27,200 nucleotides of DNA. It comes from SOKP01 sp048887165. GTDB lineage: Archaea; Asgardarchaeota; Lokiarchaeia; Sigyniarchaeales; SOKP01. The stretch spans positions 1 to 27,200 of the forward strand of contig JBHLJZ010000049.1 of NCBI GenBank assembly GCA_048887165.1. Direction: 5' to 3'. The notes beneath the pieces were generated by a model, which saw only the letters and a program-made list of their open reading frames with translations, was not told where the DNA came from and made no database searches. Position numbers and translations under genes: made by a program. Shown piece by piece: positions 1 to 6,125 of this stretch (the first letter of the stretch is position 1; the number at the start of each line of letters is the position of its first letter).

Positions 1-264
1 TTTCTTTAAATTTGAAGCATCAACATTATATAAGATGTAAAATGTAGGTTGTTGTGAATAAGAACTGCTTTTTTCATAGTCAATGATTTCCTGTAAATTA
101 TGGATAGCAGTAGCATCAATGTCGATGGTGTCATAGCCTGTCGCAAAAATCTGTAAAGAATGAAGATGCTTCAAATCGACATAGGGAAATATGACTAAGT
201 TTTTTTGCTGGAAAAATATAATATCCAAAAATTCCGGCTGAATAAAATCATACCCTGTATCCAT
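1..264 (-). CDS. Unknown protein, N-terminal part (runs off window edge)
   Basis: An open frame of 88 codons begins with ATG at 264 and is still open at base 1, so only the N-terminus is present. The residues are a mix of hydrophobic strands and acidic segments, with no signal peptide or clear motif; I do not recognise the family. It starts 34 nt after the GTPase stop on the same strand, with GAGGG about 13 nt before the ATG, so it is probably the third gene of the Roadblock-GTPase operon. A TATATAA stretch lies just before the ATG but is too close to it to be its promoter. Its position suggests a partner or target of the GTPase, which is inference from context only. Confidence 0.6.
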   Translation of the reverse strand, partial: MDTGYDFIQPEFLDIIFFQQKNLVIFPYVDLKHLHSLQIFATGYDTIDIDATAIHNLQEIIDYEKSSSYSQQPTFYILYNVDASNLKK

Positions 265-298
265 GATTTGTTATATACCCTCATAATAATCTAAAAAA

Positions 299-958
299 TT
301 AAATAAAATCTTTCTTAAAATAATTGAAAATGACATGAAGCATGAGATCTTCGAAGCATTCCCGAATATTTTCACCTTTCAAAGCCACAGAAGAATACAC
401 CACTAAGGTTCCATCTTCATACTCTTCAAAAGAGGGAAGGTTAAGCTGTTTCTTAAATTCTTCAATGGAGACTGCGTCTGGTAAATCTCGCTTGTTTAAC
501 TGTACGACATAGGGAATCCTTTTAGGCTTGGTAAAACTAATTAATTCCCGAAAACTACGCTTGTTTTGTTCCATCTTCTCAGGATCAGAATCGGCAACAA
601 ATACCACTCCATCGGCTCCATCTAATACATATTCACGAGTGGATAAAAATCGCTCTTGTCCCGTTGCGGTTACTATTTGAGAAATGATATTATACTTGAT
701 ATCACCGAGATTGAGAAAAAATGAAAGTCGAACCGAATCCTGCCATAATGTGCGTCCATCGGTGGTTTCAATGGAGTAACCTGCATTTAGTTTCACGCCA
801 TCAAACTTTTCCCGAAGCCGAAAGTAATTGGTGGTCTTTCCTGACTCTCCCGGACCCCAATAAACGATCTTGAACTGAAGAACTCCTTTCATCTTGATAT
901 CGCTGGAATTATTACTTATTTCCGCTTTTTCTTTCTCTGCATCCTTCGAACCTACCAT
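299..958 (-). CDS. MglA/Arf-like small GTPase
   Basis: A 219-residue Ras-superfamily GTPase, presumably a molecular switch. The P-loop is GPGESGKTT near the N-terminus. G3 is TATGQERF, where the usual DxxGQ aspartate is replaced as in MglA-type proteins. G4 is NKRD and G5-like SSVA follows. The P-loop wording and the ADGVVFVADS segment after G3 are typical of MglA-like GTPases found in bacteria and abundantly in Asgard archaea. The longest frame opens with GTG at 970, but that GTG lies inside a strong Shine-Dalgarno site (AGGTGATC, 965-972) spaced 6 nt from ATG 958, so I chose ATG 958. It sits just downstream of a Roadblock/LC7 gene, the family that acts as GAP or partner for MglA. No lipidation motif is visible at the C-terminus. 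Confidence 0.9.
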   Translation of the reverse strand: MVGSKDAEKEKAEISNNSSDIKMKGVLQFKIVYWGPGESGKTTNYFRLREKFDGVKLNAGYSIETTDGRTLWQDSVRLSFFLNLGDIKYNIISQIVTATGQERFLSTREYVLDGADGVVFVADSDPEKMEQNKRSFRELISFTKPKRIPYVVQLNKRDLPDAVSIEEFKKQLNLPSFEEYEDGTLVVYSSVALKGENIRECFEDLMLHVIFNYFKKDFI

Positions 959-964
959 CAATTT

Positions 965-972
965 GATCACCT
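965..972 (-). promoter_or_regulatory. Shine-Dalgarno site deciding the GTPase start
   Basis: AGGTGATC is a full 8-base match to the complement of the conserved archaeal 16S rRNA 3' tail. It lies 6 nt before ATG 958. The in-frame GTG at 970 overlaps it and is therefore unlikely to be the start. Confidence 0.75.
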
Positions 973-976
973 GGAA

Positions 977-1510
977 TTAGGTAGATCCAAATACTTTTCG
1001 TTTGAGGTTTTTGATATGTTCTTTAAGTTCGGATTCAGTCATTTCTAACTTGGACATTATCTTATTATTACGTTTAATAGCGTTTCGGATTCTCTCGGCA
1101 AACTTACTCATCTGAAGGATAAGTACTCCGATATTTACTTCATTATTTACCAGCAATATTACTAAAATTTCGCGATCTCCTTTTCTTCTTAGATTAATCT
1201 CTCCTATCGATTTTACGTATAATTGTAGGTCTTTGAAAATTAAAGTGGCACGAATTAAAGATTGAGTATCAAAAAAATCTTGAGCCTGACGGGCCACTCC
1301 ATACATTGCAGCTCCAATTGAACTTAAATCCCAGTAATTCAATTTACGGTCAAATCGAGAGTCGATAGCAATAATCTTTGCATCTTGATCGATGGCAATT
1401 AACCCATAGATAAACCCTTTTCGCGTTAGTTTCCCATAGGAATAGCGAATCTCATCCAATACTTCTGAAATTTCATTCTCATACAATACTTTAGGTACAT
1501 AAATTGTCAT
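977..1510 (-). CDS. Roadblock/LC7 domain protein, probable GTPase regulator
   Basis: A 177-residue protein. Residues about 30-140 have the alternating strand/helix pattern of Roadblock/LC7 (MglB-like) domains: a GFIYGLIAIDQ strand, a long helix with GAAMYGVARQ, then strands LQLYVKSIGEINLRR and EILVILLVN, then a helix. The last 30 residues are charged and coiled-coil-like. The family forms dimers that bind small GTPases and in MglB acts as a GTPase-activating protein. It is first in the operon, and the GTPase follows directly. An SD site AGGTGATT (1518-1525) lies 7 nt before the ATG, and the promoter at 1559-1573 leaves a leader of about 24 nt. Confidence 0.85.
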   Translation of the reverse strand: MTIYVPKVLYENEISEVLDEIRYSYGKLTRKGFIYGLIAIDQDAKIIAIDSRFDRKLNYWDLSSIGAAMYGVARQAQDFFDTQSLIRATLIFKDLQLYVKSIGEINLRRKGDREILVILLVNNEVNIGVLILQMSKFAERIRNAIKRNNKIMSKLEMTESELKEHIKNLKRKVFGST

Positions 1511-1558
1511 GTAAACTAATCACCTTTTATAATGATTACAATGGTAAAGCGCTAAGAG

Positions 1559-1573
1559 TATTTAAAGAAAAAA
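1559..1573 (-). promoter_or_regulatory. T-tract/TATA promoter of the Roadblock-GTPase operon
   Basis: On the minus strand TTTTTTC is followed directly by TTTAAATA. The box ends 48 nt before ATG 1510, giving a short leader that contains the SD site. Confidence 0.75.
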
Positions 1574-1592
1574 TTTGGATTAACTTAAATGG

Positions 1593-2525
1593 TTAGCCAA
1601 TAATCTGCAAAGAAGACTTCTTAGTAAATATTAACTCTTTTTCATTATTATACGTATTTTTCTGCACTTTTAAGTTAGTAATATGGACTGCATCACCATC
1701 ATTTATCAATTTCAAACATTCAACCGCAGGCATACCCCATATTATCACATGAATGGACGCAGAATCATCTGTTACTACCAATTTAAGAAGGAAAGCTCTC
1801 TCTCCGCTTTTTGTATTCACTTCTTTAAACTCGTCTATTTGTACAATACCTCGGATATCTCTAATGAAATCATAGGCATCAACTAAATCTTGAATATTTT
1901 TTTTTGGCTCCCTTTTTAAATTCGAATAATAATTTTCAGGAGGTTTAACAGATTCCAATTGATTCTTTAGTTGTAGGGATATATCATTTGGAGAGATATG
2001 GATTGTCCCTTTCCGTCCAATATGAACTTCAAGAGAATTATCATTTCCCAGTTTAGAATATCCGCCAATAATTCGAATAATTTCTCCTTCATTAAAATAT
2101 TCATTATCCATCATCTCAACCTTATCGTCCCACAGCACTACTTTAATTTTTCCAAATATATCACCTAAAATAAATGAGCCAACTTTTCCTGCTGATCCAT
2201 CTTTTCTTACAAACTCTCGTCCCTGAAAAATATCAATAATCGTTCCTAAAAGCACGATGTTTTGCATTCCTTCCTGAACATTGGAAATGGGAATAGCAAA
2301 CTCATCATAATCAATTCCTTCTTCAATTTCTTTATAGATTTCTGGATCGATCTCAGGAGAGTAGAGCTTAATACCGTGTTCTTTGGCAATGATAAAGAGA
2401 ATTCCCTGCTTAGACATGAATCCTCCATACTGCTGAGCCTTTTTGTGCATTTGGTGGTCAATCTCTTCTTCGGATAGTCCTTTTTCTATTAATTTTTGAT
2501 AAATTTCATCAACACTGGAACTCAT
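1593..2525 (-). CDS. RPA-like single-stranded DNA-binding protein (OB folds)
   Basis: A 310-residue protein resembling archaeal replication protein A subunits, which coat single-stranded DNA in replication and repair. Residues about 1-55 are a helical N-terminal region (DEIYQKLIEKGLSEEEIDHQ, then an AKEHGIKL helix end) like that of archaeal RPA41/RPA-type proteins. Residues about 78-180 form one OB fold (VLLGTIIDIF... GSFILGD... IKVVLWDD... IIRIIGGY). Residues about 220-308 form a second (IRGIVQIDEFKEV... FLLKLVVTDDSASIHVIIWG... VHITNLKVQ). No zinc finger is present. The TATA box ends 22 nt before the ATG, so the mRNA should be leaderless. Transcribed alone. Confidence 0.85.
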   Translation of the reverse strand: MSSSVDEIYQKLIEKGLSEEEIDHQMHKKAQQYGGFMSKQGILFIIAKEHGIKLYSPEIDPEIYKEIEEGIDYDEFAIPISNVQEGMQNIVLLGTIIDIFQGREFVRKDGSAGKVGSFILGDIFGKIKVVLWDDKVEMMDNEYFNEGEIIRIIGGYSKLGNDNSLEVHIGRKGTIHISPNDISLQLKNQLESVKPPENYYSNLKREPKKNIQDLVDAYDFIRDIRGIVQIDEFKEVNTKSGERAFLLKLVVTDDSASIHVIIWGMPAVECLKLINDGDAVHITNLKVQKNTYNNEKELIFTKKSSLQIIG

Positions 2526-2547
2526 AAGGAAAATAATCTTGTAGTCT

Positions 2548-2562
2548 TTTATAAAGAAAAAA
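2548..2562 (-). promoter_or_regulatory. T-tract/TATA promoter of the RPA-like gene (leaderless)
   Basis: TTTTTTC-TTTATAAA on the minus strand, 22 nt before ATG 2525. TTTATAAA is its own reverse complement, so TBP binding alone gives no direction; the T-tract does. Confidence 0.75.
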
Positions 2563-2576
2563 TTTCTCGATTTTGA

Positions 2577-2632
2577 GTGATGATCGAAATAATAAACTCA
2601 TTTATAGTATTATAAAGAATTAAATCTTCTGA
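2577..2632 (+). ncRNA. Possible C/D-box-like sRNA (weak)
   Basis: GTGATGA at about 2578, a perfect C-box consensus, is followed about 46 nt later by CTGA (D box), the size expected for an archaeal C/D guide RNA. The internal D'/C' boxes are poor (CTCA, TATAGTA) and there is no convincing terminal stem. The self-complementary TATA of the RPA gene (2548-2555) would be at about the right distance if used rightward. A chance match is quite possible in such AT-rich DNA. Confidence 0.2.
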
Positions 2633-2678
2633 TAATCTATAATACCTAGTAAAACCATTAAAAAAATCATACAAACAC

Positions 2679-2715
2679 GTTTCAACGAAACTAAGGAGTG
2701 GAAGATCCATCCTTA
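2679..2715. repeat. Two adjacent hairpins in the 2526-2778 intergenic region
   Basis: GTTTC-AAC-GAAAC (2679-2691) abuts a second hairpin of TAAGGA, bulged G, TGGA, loop AGA, TCCATCCTTA (2692-2715). Read on the minus strand they follow the cyclin-like gene and precede a T7 run (2666-2660), as in a structured 3' end or terminator. Confidence 0.5.
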
Positions 2716-2778
2716 TTATGATTTAGTTAGAGAGTTTACCAAGAGAAATCTACAAATTATTCCTTATTCTGAAAGAGT

Positions 2779-3381
2779 TCAAGGTTCCTTCAGTACTACC
2801 CGTCCGCTATTATTAATCCCTAATTTATTTCGAGCTCGATGGAACGCGTAAGCAGAACTAGCACACATCGCTCGAAGATTTTTCTGAGTAATAAATTCAG
2901 AGTTCCCAGTATCATTGCGATCTGTTACAAATATAACCAAAGCAAGTTGGGTAGTCAGACAGGGCCAATAGCAGTTTAATTCAAGAAGTCTATATAATAT
3001 CTCTAAATTTTTCTTTGCTCGTATAAAATCAAACACAGGGGCCATATTATACAACCTTTCCAAGAAGGTGCTCACCTTTTCAATCTGGATAGGAATCTCA
3101 TGCCTCCATGATAATTTGTAATCATTCATATGGTCTCGAAAAAGTAATACGTTTATTAAAAAACCTTTTACTACTTTGCTAATTATATAAGAGGGGATAT
3201 GAGTGTTTAAAGAAACCAGCTGTAATTTTTCTTTAGGAATAGTAATAACTTTTTCATGATTGCTCACAAACGAGATGTGTCTTACGACAAAATTTAACAC
3301 AATATATTTGGTAATGAACTCCTGTTCAATCTGAAAAGGAAGAACATACTCATCAGTATGTACATTTGAACTATCTGCCAC
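2779..3381 (-). CDS. Divergent cyclin-fold protein resembling the TFB core
   Basis: A 200-residue protein rich in helices. The last third (ALVIFVTDRNDTGNSEFITQ, then a helix ending in RARNKLGI) has the layout of the second cyclin repeat of archaeal TFB, where a helix precedes TQ and a helix-turn-helix ending in L-G-I. The middle (about 80-130) could be further cyclin helices. There is no zinc ribbon and the signature is weak, so this is a fold-level guess. It could be a TFB-derived regulator or unrelated. The start is GTG at 3381; no ATG exists in frame before an upstream stop, and no SD is seen. The promoter at 3436-3449 gives a leader of about 30 nt. Confidence 0.6.
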   Translation of the reverse strand: MADSSNVHTDEYVLPFQIEQEFITKYIVLNFVVRHISFVSNHEKVITIPKEKLQLVSLNTHIPSYIISKVVKGFLINVLLFRDHMNDYKLSWRHEIPIQIEKVSTFLERLYNMAPVFDFIRAKKNLEILYRLLELNCYWPCLTTQLALVIFVTDRNDTGNSEFITQKNLRAMCASSAYAFHRARNKLGINNSGRVVLKEP

Positions 3382-3435
3382 TTTATCGTCATTTCATCGA
3401 TATAATTAAGTATTATTAGAAGAATAAGCACGAAG

Positions 3436-3449
3436 TATTTAAAGAAAAA
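3436..3449 (-). promoter_or_regulatory. T-tract/TATA promoter of the cyclin-like gene
   Basis: TTTTTC-TTTAAATA on the minus strand, 54 nt before GTG 3381 and directly after the FEN1 stop codon. Confidence 0.7.
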
Positions 3450-3451
3450 TT

Positions 3452-4543
3452 TTAGAATGAAAACAAGGTTTTCTGGGAAAGAGACGGCTTATCTTTATGA
3501 AATATAAAATAATTCCTACATTGTTCATAGTTATCCAAAAACTTACCCATATTGTTTTTAATTCGCTTTCGATCAAGATTATGCTCTTCAAATAAAAGAT
3601 AATGTACTTGAGCTTCATTAGGATAACTCCATGATATTTCTCCATAATTCTGTATTACTTCGGGAAGTAAAAAGATTTTTCGTACTTGTTTGATTAGTTC
3701 AGGAGTTAACTTTTCAAAATTATATCTGTTTTTTTCCTGATATTGTACCTTTTCTATAGTATGATGCCTTAATATCAGTTTTAAAGCGGTTTTTGGACCA
3801 ATGCCTCTGATCCCTGGAAAATAGTCAGTGCCGATCAAGATGGCCATATCAACTAATTGAAATTGATTGATCCCTAATTGGTCTAAATTATGTTTAAGTT
3901 GTATTTCTAATGGTTCTATTTTTTGATATTTCCATTGTCCTTGTATTTTTCGCCTCAGCGATTTCGTGAGGTTCTGAAGTAAGGAAGGACATCCAAAAAG
4001 TAAGGAATCAAAATCTTGGGAATTGGAATAGTGAGCTACTTTATCCTTAACGAATTGGGCACACTGCGATTCTGCTGAGGCGGGAGACTCAATATAGGGA
4101 ACTCCTAAAGCTCCAAGTAGTTGCTTCGATTCATGGATAACATTCTGCCACATATATTCTCTACTTAACGCAATCTGTCTTGCTAATTTCGTATTACCAT
4201 TAGAAATAGCTTGTTGATACCAACTCTGAGTTAAGCGAAAATCATGAAGTCTATTTTTTGTTATGAATCTTTTCAGTTCGGAATCAACACCATCAAACAC
4301 GAATAAAGGGAATATCTTTTTGGAGTAAAAGAAGTTTATCCTATACAGCAGACCGAAAAGATGAGCAATGGGACGCTGGGTATCGTCTAAAAGTAGTCCA
4401 GTATTCTTTCCTTCAGCATCTTTCCGAGCAAAGTTAAATAATCCCATAACTATATTAGGAGCATCAACGGCAATGATTTTCCCAGCTAACTTTGAAAACT
4501 CAATTTTTTTACGTTCTACAAGATTTTGAAGTTTTATTCCCAT
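3452..4543 (-). CDS. fen1: Flap endonuclease 1 (FEN1/XPG family), one catalytic Glu replaced
   Basis: A 363-residue structure-specific nuclease that removes 5' flaps during Okazaki-fragment maturation and repair. It keeps Gly2 (MGIKL), the N-region aspartate in IAVDAPN (D27), FDG (D84), the I-region acidic pair in SQDFD (D177, D179), D240 in GTDYFPGIRGIGPKTA, and the H2TH that follows. The C-terminus ends QKTLFSF, a PIP box for the PCNA clamp. Odd point: the canonical ExE of the I region (APSEGEAQ in most archaea) reads SPASAESQ, so the first glutamate is Ser156 while E158 is kept. Length is slightly above the usual archaeal 330-345. The TATA box ends 22 nt before the ATG, so it is predicted leaderless. 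Confidence 0.93.
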   Translation of the reverse strand: MGIKLQNLVERKKIEFSKLAGKIIAVDAPNIVMGLFNFARKDAEGKNTGLLLDDTQRPIAHLFGLLYRINFFYSKKIFPLFVFDGVDSELKRFITKNRLHDFRLTQSWYQQAISNGNTKLARQIALSREYMWQNVIHESKQLLGALGVPYIESPASAESQCAQFVKDKVAHYSNSQDFDSLLFGCPSLLQNLTKSLRRKIQGQWKYQKIEPLEIQLKHNLDQLGINQFQLVDMAILIGTDYFPGIRGIGPKTALKLILRHHTIEKVQYQEKNRYNFEKLTPELIKQVRKIFLLPEVIQNYGEISWSYPNEAQVHYLLFEEHNLDRKRIKNNMGKFLDNYEQCRNYFIFHKDKPSLSQKTLFSF

Positions 4544-4565
4544 GAATTGATTAATGTAATCTAAT

Positions 4566-4580
4566 TATATAAAGAAAAAA
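4566..4580 (-). promoter_or_regulatory. T-tract/TATA promoter of fen1 (leaderless)
   Basis: TTTTTTC-TTTATATA on the minus strand, ending 22 nt before ATG 4543. Confidence 0.75.
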
Positions 4581-4582
4581 GG

Positions 4583-4796
4583 CTATTTTCCATTTCCTAA
4601 ATTTTCAATAAATTCCTTAAGGTCTTCGTCTGCCATCACATCCTCATCGTCCAAAAGGTCTAAGATCTCTTTGGAAAACGATAGATAGCACTGGGGGTAT
4701 TCTATAATTCCTGAATATGCGATTATTTCTGAATTTTTAAAACGAGGACAATAGCATTCCCTTTAATTAGACACTTTGGATCCCTCCTACTTCCAT
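4583..4796 (-). pseudogene. Small cysteine-rich protein gene with two one-base lesions
   Basis: The 3' part reads as a good protein in one frame to TAG at 4583, with CYCPRFKNS, YPQCYL and an acidic helical tail. No start codon is usable in that frame: a GTG at 4774 is followed three codons later by TAA. Adding one G to the GGG run near 4783-4785 and one G to the GGG run near 4757-4759 gives a single open frame of about 71 codons from ATG 4796. That frame joins DPKCLIKG to ECYCPRF and so unites four cysteines, suggesting a small metal-binding protein. A promoter lies just upstream. Either the gene is decayed or both runs were undercalled in the consensus. Family unknown. Confidence 0.55.
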
Positions 4797-4816
4797 GTAA
4801 AAAACAGATACCCAAT

Positions 4817-4842
4817 TATTTAAACCCATTTAAAGAGAAAAT
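4817..4842 (-). promoter_or_regulatory. Probable promoter of the small cysteine-rich gene
   Basis: Two TATA-like boxes on the minus strand: TTTAAATA at 4817-4824, 20 nt before ATG 4796, and TTTTCTC-TTTAAATG at 4828-4842, 31 nt before it. Either would give a very short or absent leader. Confidence 0.5.
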
Positions 4843-4848
4843 CCACAG

Positions 4849-4863
4849 TTTTTTCTTTAAAAA
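4849..4863 (+). promoter_or_regulatory. T-tract/TATA promoter of the 4906 gene
   Basis: TTTTTTC-TTTAAAAA, 42 nt before ATG 4906; the leader would be about 20 nt, with no SD. Confidence 0.65.
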
Positions 4864-4905
4864 GAGATAAATCTTTCTTTAGTAAAACTGAAAAAATGAT
4901 GATAA

Positions 4906-5271
4906 ATGACAAAAAATGAGAGTTTTATTGTAATCTATAAAGAAAAGCATCATAGCAAAGTGATGTGGATTTTTGCAGGAATATTACTATTTGTGGCGAT
5001 TTATGTCCCATTCTTCGGGGCAGATATTCGCTATCAGACTGGATCCATCATTAAGCTGGCATTCAATTATATAGGGACAATTTGTCTGACTATCGGTCCA
5101 CTTTTGATTGCCTATTCAGTAATTAAAGCAGTAATCTCTAAACGGTTTTCAATTGGCGCTATGTTCTTTGGAGTACTTTTATTATGGATTGGCTGCTTTC
5201 TTACTGACACCACGTTTGATTTTATGGGAATGTTAATTGGGCGTGAGCACCCACCCCAAGGATATACCTAA
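4906..5271 (+). CDS. Small membrane protein, three predicted helices
   Basis: A 121-residue protein. After a charged 18-residue N-terminus there are hydrophobic helices at about 19-38 (MWIFAGILLFVAIYVPFF), 51-75 (FNYIGTICLTIGPLLIAYSV) and 82-100 (SIGAMFFGVLLLWIGCF), with a short polar tail. No family recognised. It has its own T-tract/TATA promoter and ends in a terminator-like stretch shared with the convergent gene 5331-5555, so it is a single-gene unit. Function unknown. Confidence 0.75.
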   Translation: MTKNESFIVIYKEKHHSKVMWIFAGILLFVAIYVPFFGADIRYQTGSIIKLAFNYIGTICLTIGPLLIAYSVIKAVISKRFSIGAMFFGVLLLWIGCFLTDTTFDFMGMLIGREHPPQGYT

Positions 5272-5284
5272 TGAGAGGATCGAC

Positions 5285-5332
5285 ATTTTATTTATAAAAT
5301 TTATAGCGTTAACTACTGAACTAGTTATTTTT
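5285..5332. terminator. Inverted repeats between convergent genes
   Basis: ATTTTAT-TT-ATAAAAT (5285-5300) is followed by TAACTA-CTGAAC-TAGTTA (5310-5327) and TTTTT (5328-5332). The second resembles a hairpin plus U-tract terminator for the rightward gene; it reaches the 3' end of the leftward gene. Confidence 0.45.
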
Positions 5333-5555
5333 ACTTAAAAATTCCAAAATATTTTATTCCCGTATTAAGCCCACAAAATGTCAACAAGAGAATAGAGACA
5401 ATAATTACCCCTACTATTTTGCCCCGCATCCGATCTGAGCCCCAGATGAGAAAAATAAATCCGATTACTATCCCTAACAGCCCTACGATTGATCCTAAAG
5501 CAAGAAGAAACTCGACCGCATTACCCATAGATGAGAAATAATCAAATACTACCAT
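5331..5555 (-). CDS. Small membrane protein, two predicted helices
   Basis: A 74-residue protein with hydrophobic helices at about 14-37 (VEFLLALGSIVGLLGIVIGF onward) and 46-62 (KIVGVIIVSILLLTF) joined by a positively charged loop (GSDRMRGK). No family recognised. The short gene is supported by a consensus T-tract/TATA promoter whose box ends 24 nt before the ATG (leaderless). It is the same general type as the neighbouring 4906 protein, but there is no obvious sequence relation. Confidence 0.7.
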   Translation of the reverse strand: MVVFDYFSSMGNAVEFLLALGSIVGLLGIVIGFIFLIWGSDRMRGKIVGVIIVSILLLTFCGLNTGIKYFGIFK

Positions 5556-5579
5556 AATGGATAAGAATTAAAACAGATA

Positions 5580-5594
5580 TTTATAAAGAAAAAA
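5580..5594 (-). promoter_or_regulatory. T-tract/TATA promoter (leaderless)
   Basis: TTTTTTC-TTTATAAA on the minus strand, ending 24 nt before ATG 5555. Confidence 0.75.
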
Positions 5595-5617
5595 TTGTTC
5601 AATTTAGAGAAAAGAGA

Positions 5618-5723
5618 GGATAGAATATTATTCTTCTATCCCCTAAAAAATTATACAAAGCATCCTGTGAAACACAGTAAGATCTTAAGAATTTAAATTT
5701 ATTTAAATGGAAACCCATTCCAT
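5618..5723. repeat. Three inverted repeats between divergent promoters
   Basis: GGATAGAA-8 nt-TTCTATCC (5618-5641), CTGTG-AAA-CACAG (5665-5677) and ATGGAA-ACCCA-TTCCAT (5707-5723). All lie between the promoter of 5331-5555 and that of 5808-6125. They could be operators or hairpins of a short transcript; no gene is visible here. Confidence 0.45.
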
Positions 5724-5743
5724 ATTTTTCGATTTTTGCATTA

Positions 5744-5758
5744 TTTTTTCTTTAAATA
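5744..5758 (+). promoter_or_regulatory. T-tract/TATA promoter of the 5808-7098 pair
   Basis: TTTTTTC-TTTAAATA, 49 nt before ATG 5808. Confidence 0.75.
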
Positions 5759-5807
5759 TGAAGGGGCAAAATTTACTATAAAATTATAATATTAAGCGTC
5801 CTGACAT

Positions 5808-6125
5808 ATGAAACCAGTAGAAGAAATTGGGAATTGTCCGAACTGTGAATGTTCCCTTATTATGTACAAAACCAAGAATTATAAGCGTTTTATAAAGTGC
5901 GATGTATGTGAACTGTCCTATCCCCTTCCAAAAAGAGGTAAGATTTCAAGTTCCGCACTCACCTGCCCTAAAACCAGCTTTCCTATACTCATTATAGAAA
6001 AACCAAACCAAAAAGCATATTTCTGGTCAGACCAGCCCTGCTTTAGTTGTATTGCCTTCGACAAATGTACTGTCATTCAGGAGCTTACTACTGAATTTAG
6101 GGAAATGCAGGTGTATGGCTATTAA
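5808..6125 (+). CDS. Zinc-ribbon protein, topoisomerase-I-tail-like
   Basis: A 105-residue protein with two cysteine clusters. CPNCECSL ... KCDVCELSYPLPKRGKI at about 14-45 is the CxxC...CxxC knuckle pair seen in the C-terminal zinc fingers of type IA topoisomerases. A second set around 53-88 (TCP... PCFSC... KC) looks like a partial repeat. Such stand-alone ribbons usually bind nucleic acid or protein, but the target is unknown. It shares a promoter with the next gene, whose ATG lies 11 nt before this stop, so translation may be coupled. Confidence 0.75.
   Translation: MKPVEEIGNCPNCECSLIMYKTKNYKRFIKCDVCELSYPLPKRGKISSSALTCPKTSFPILIIEKPNQKAYFWSDQPCFSCIAFDKCTVIQELTTEFREMQVYGY

Noticed and set aside
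2246..2477. Overlapping frames on both strands within the RPA gene
   Set aside because: Shadows of the RPA-like frame, with no signals of their own.
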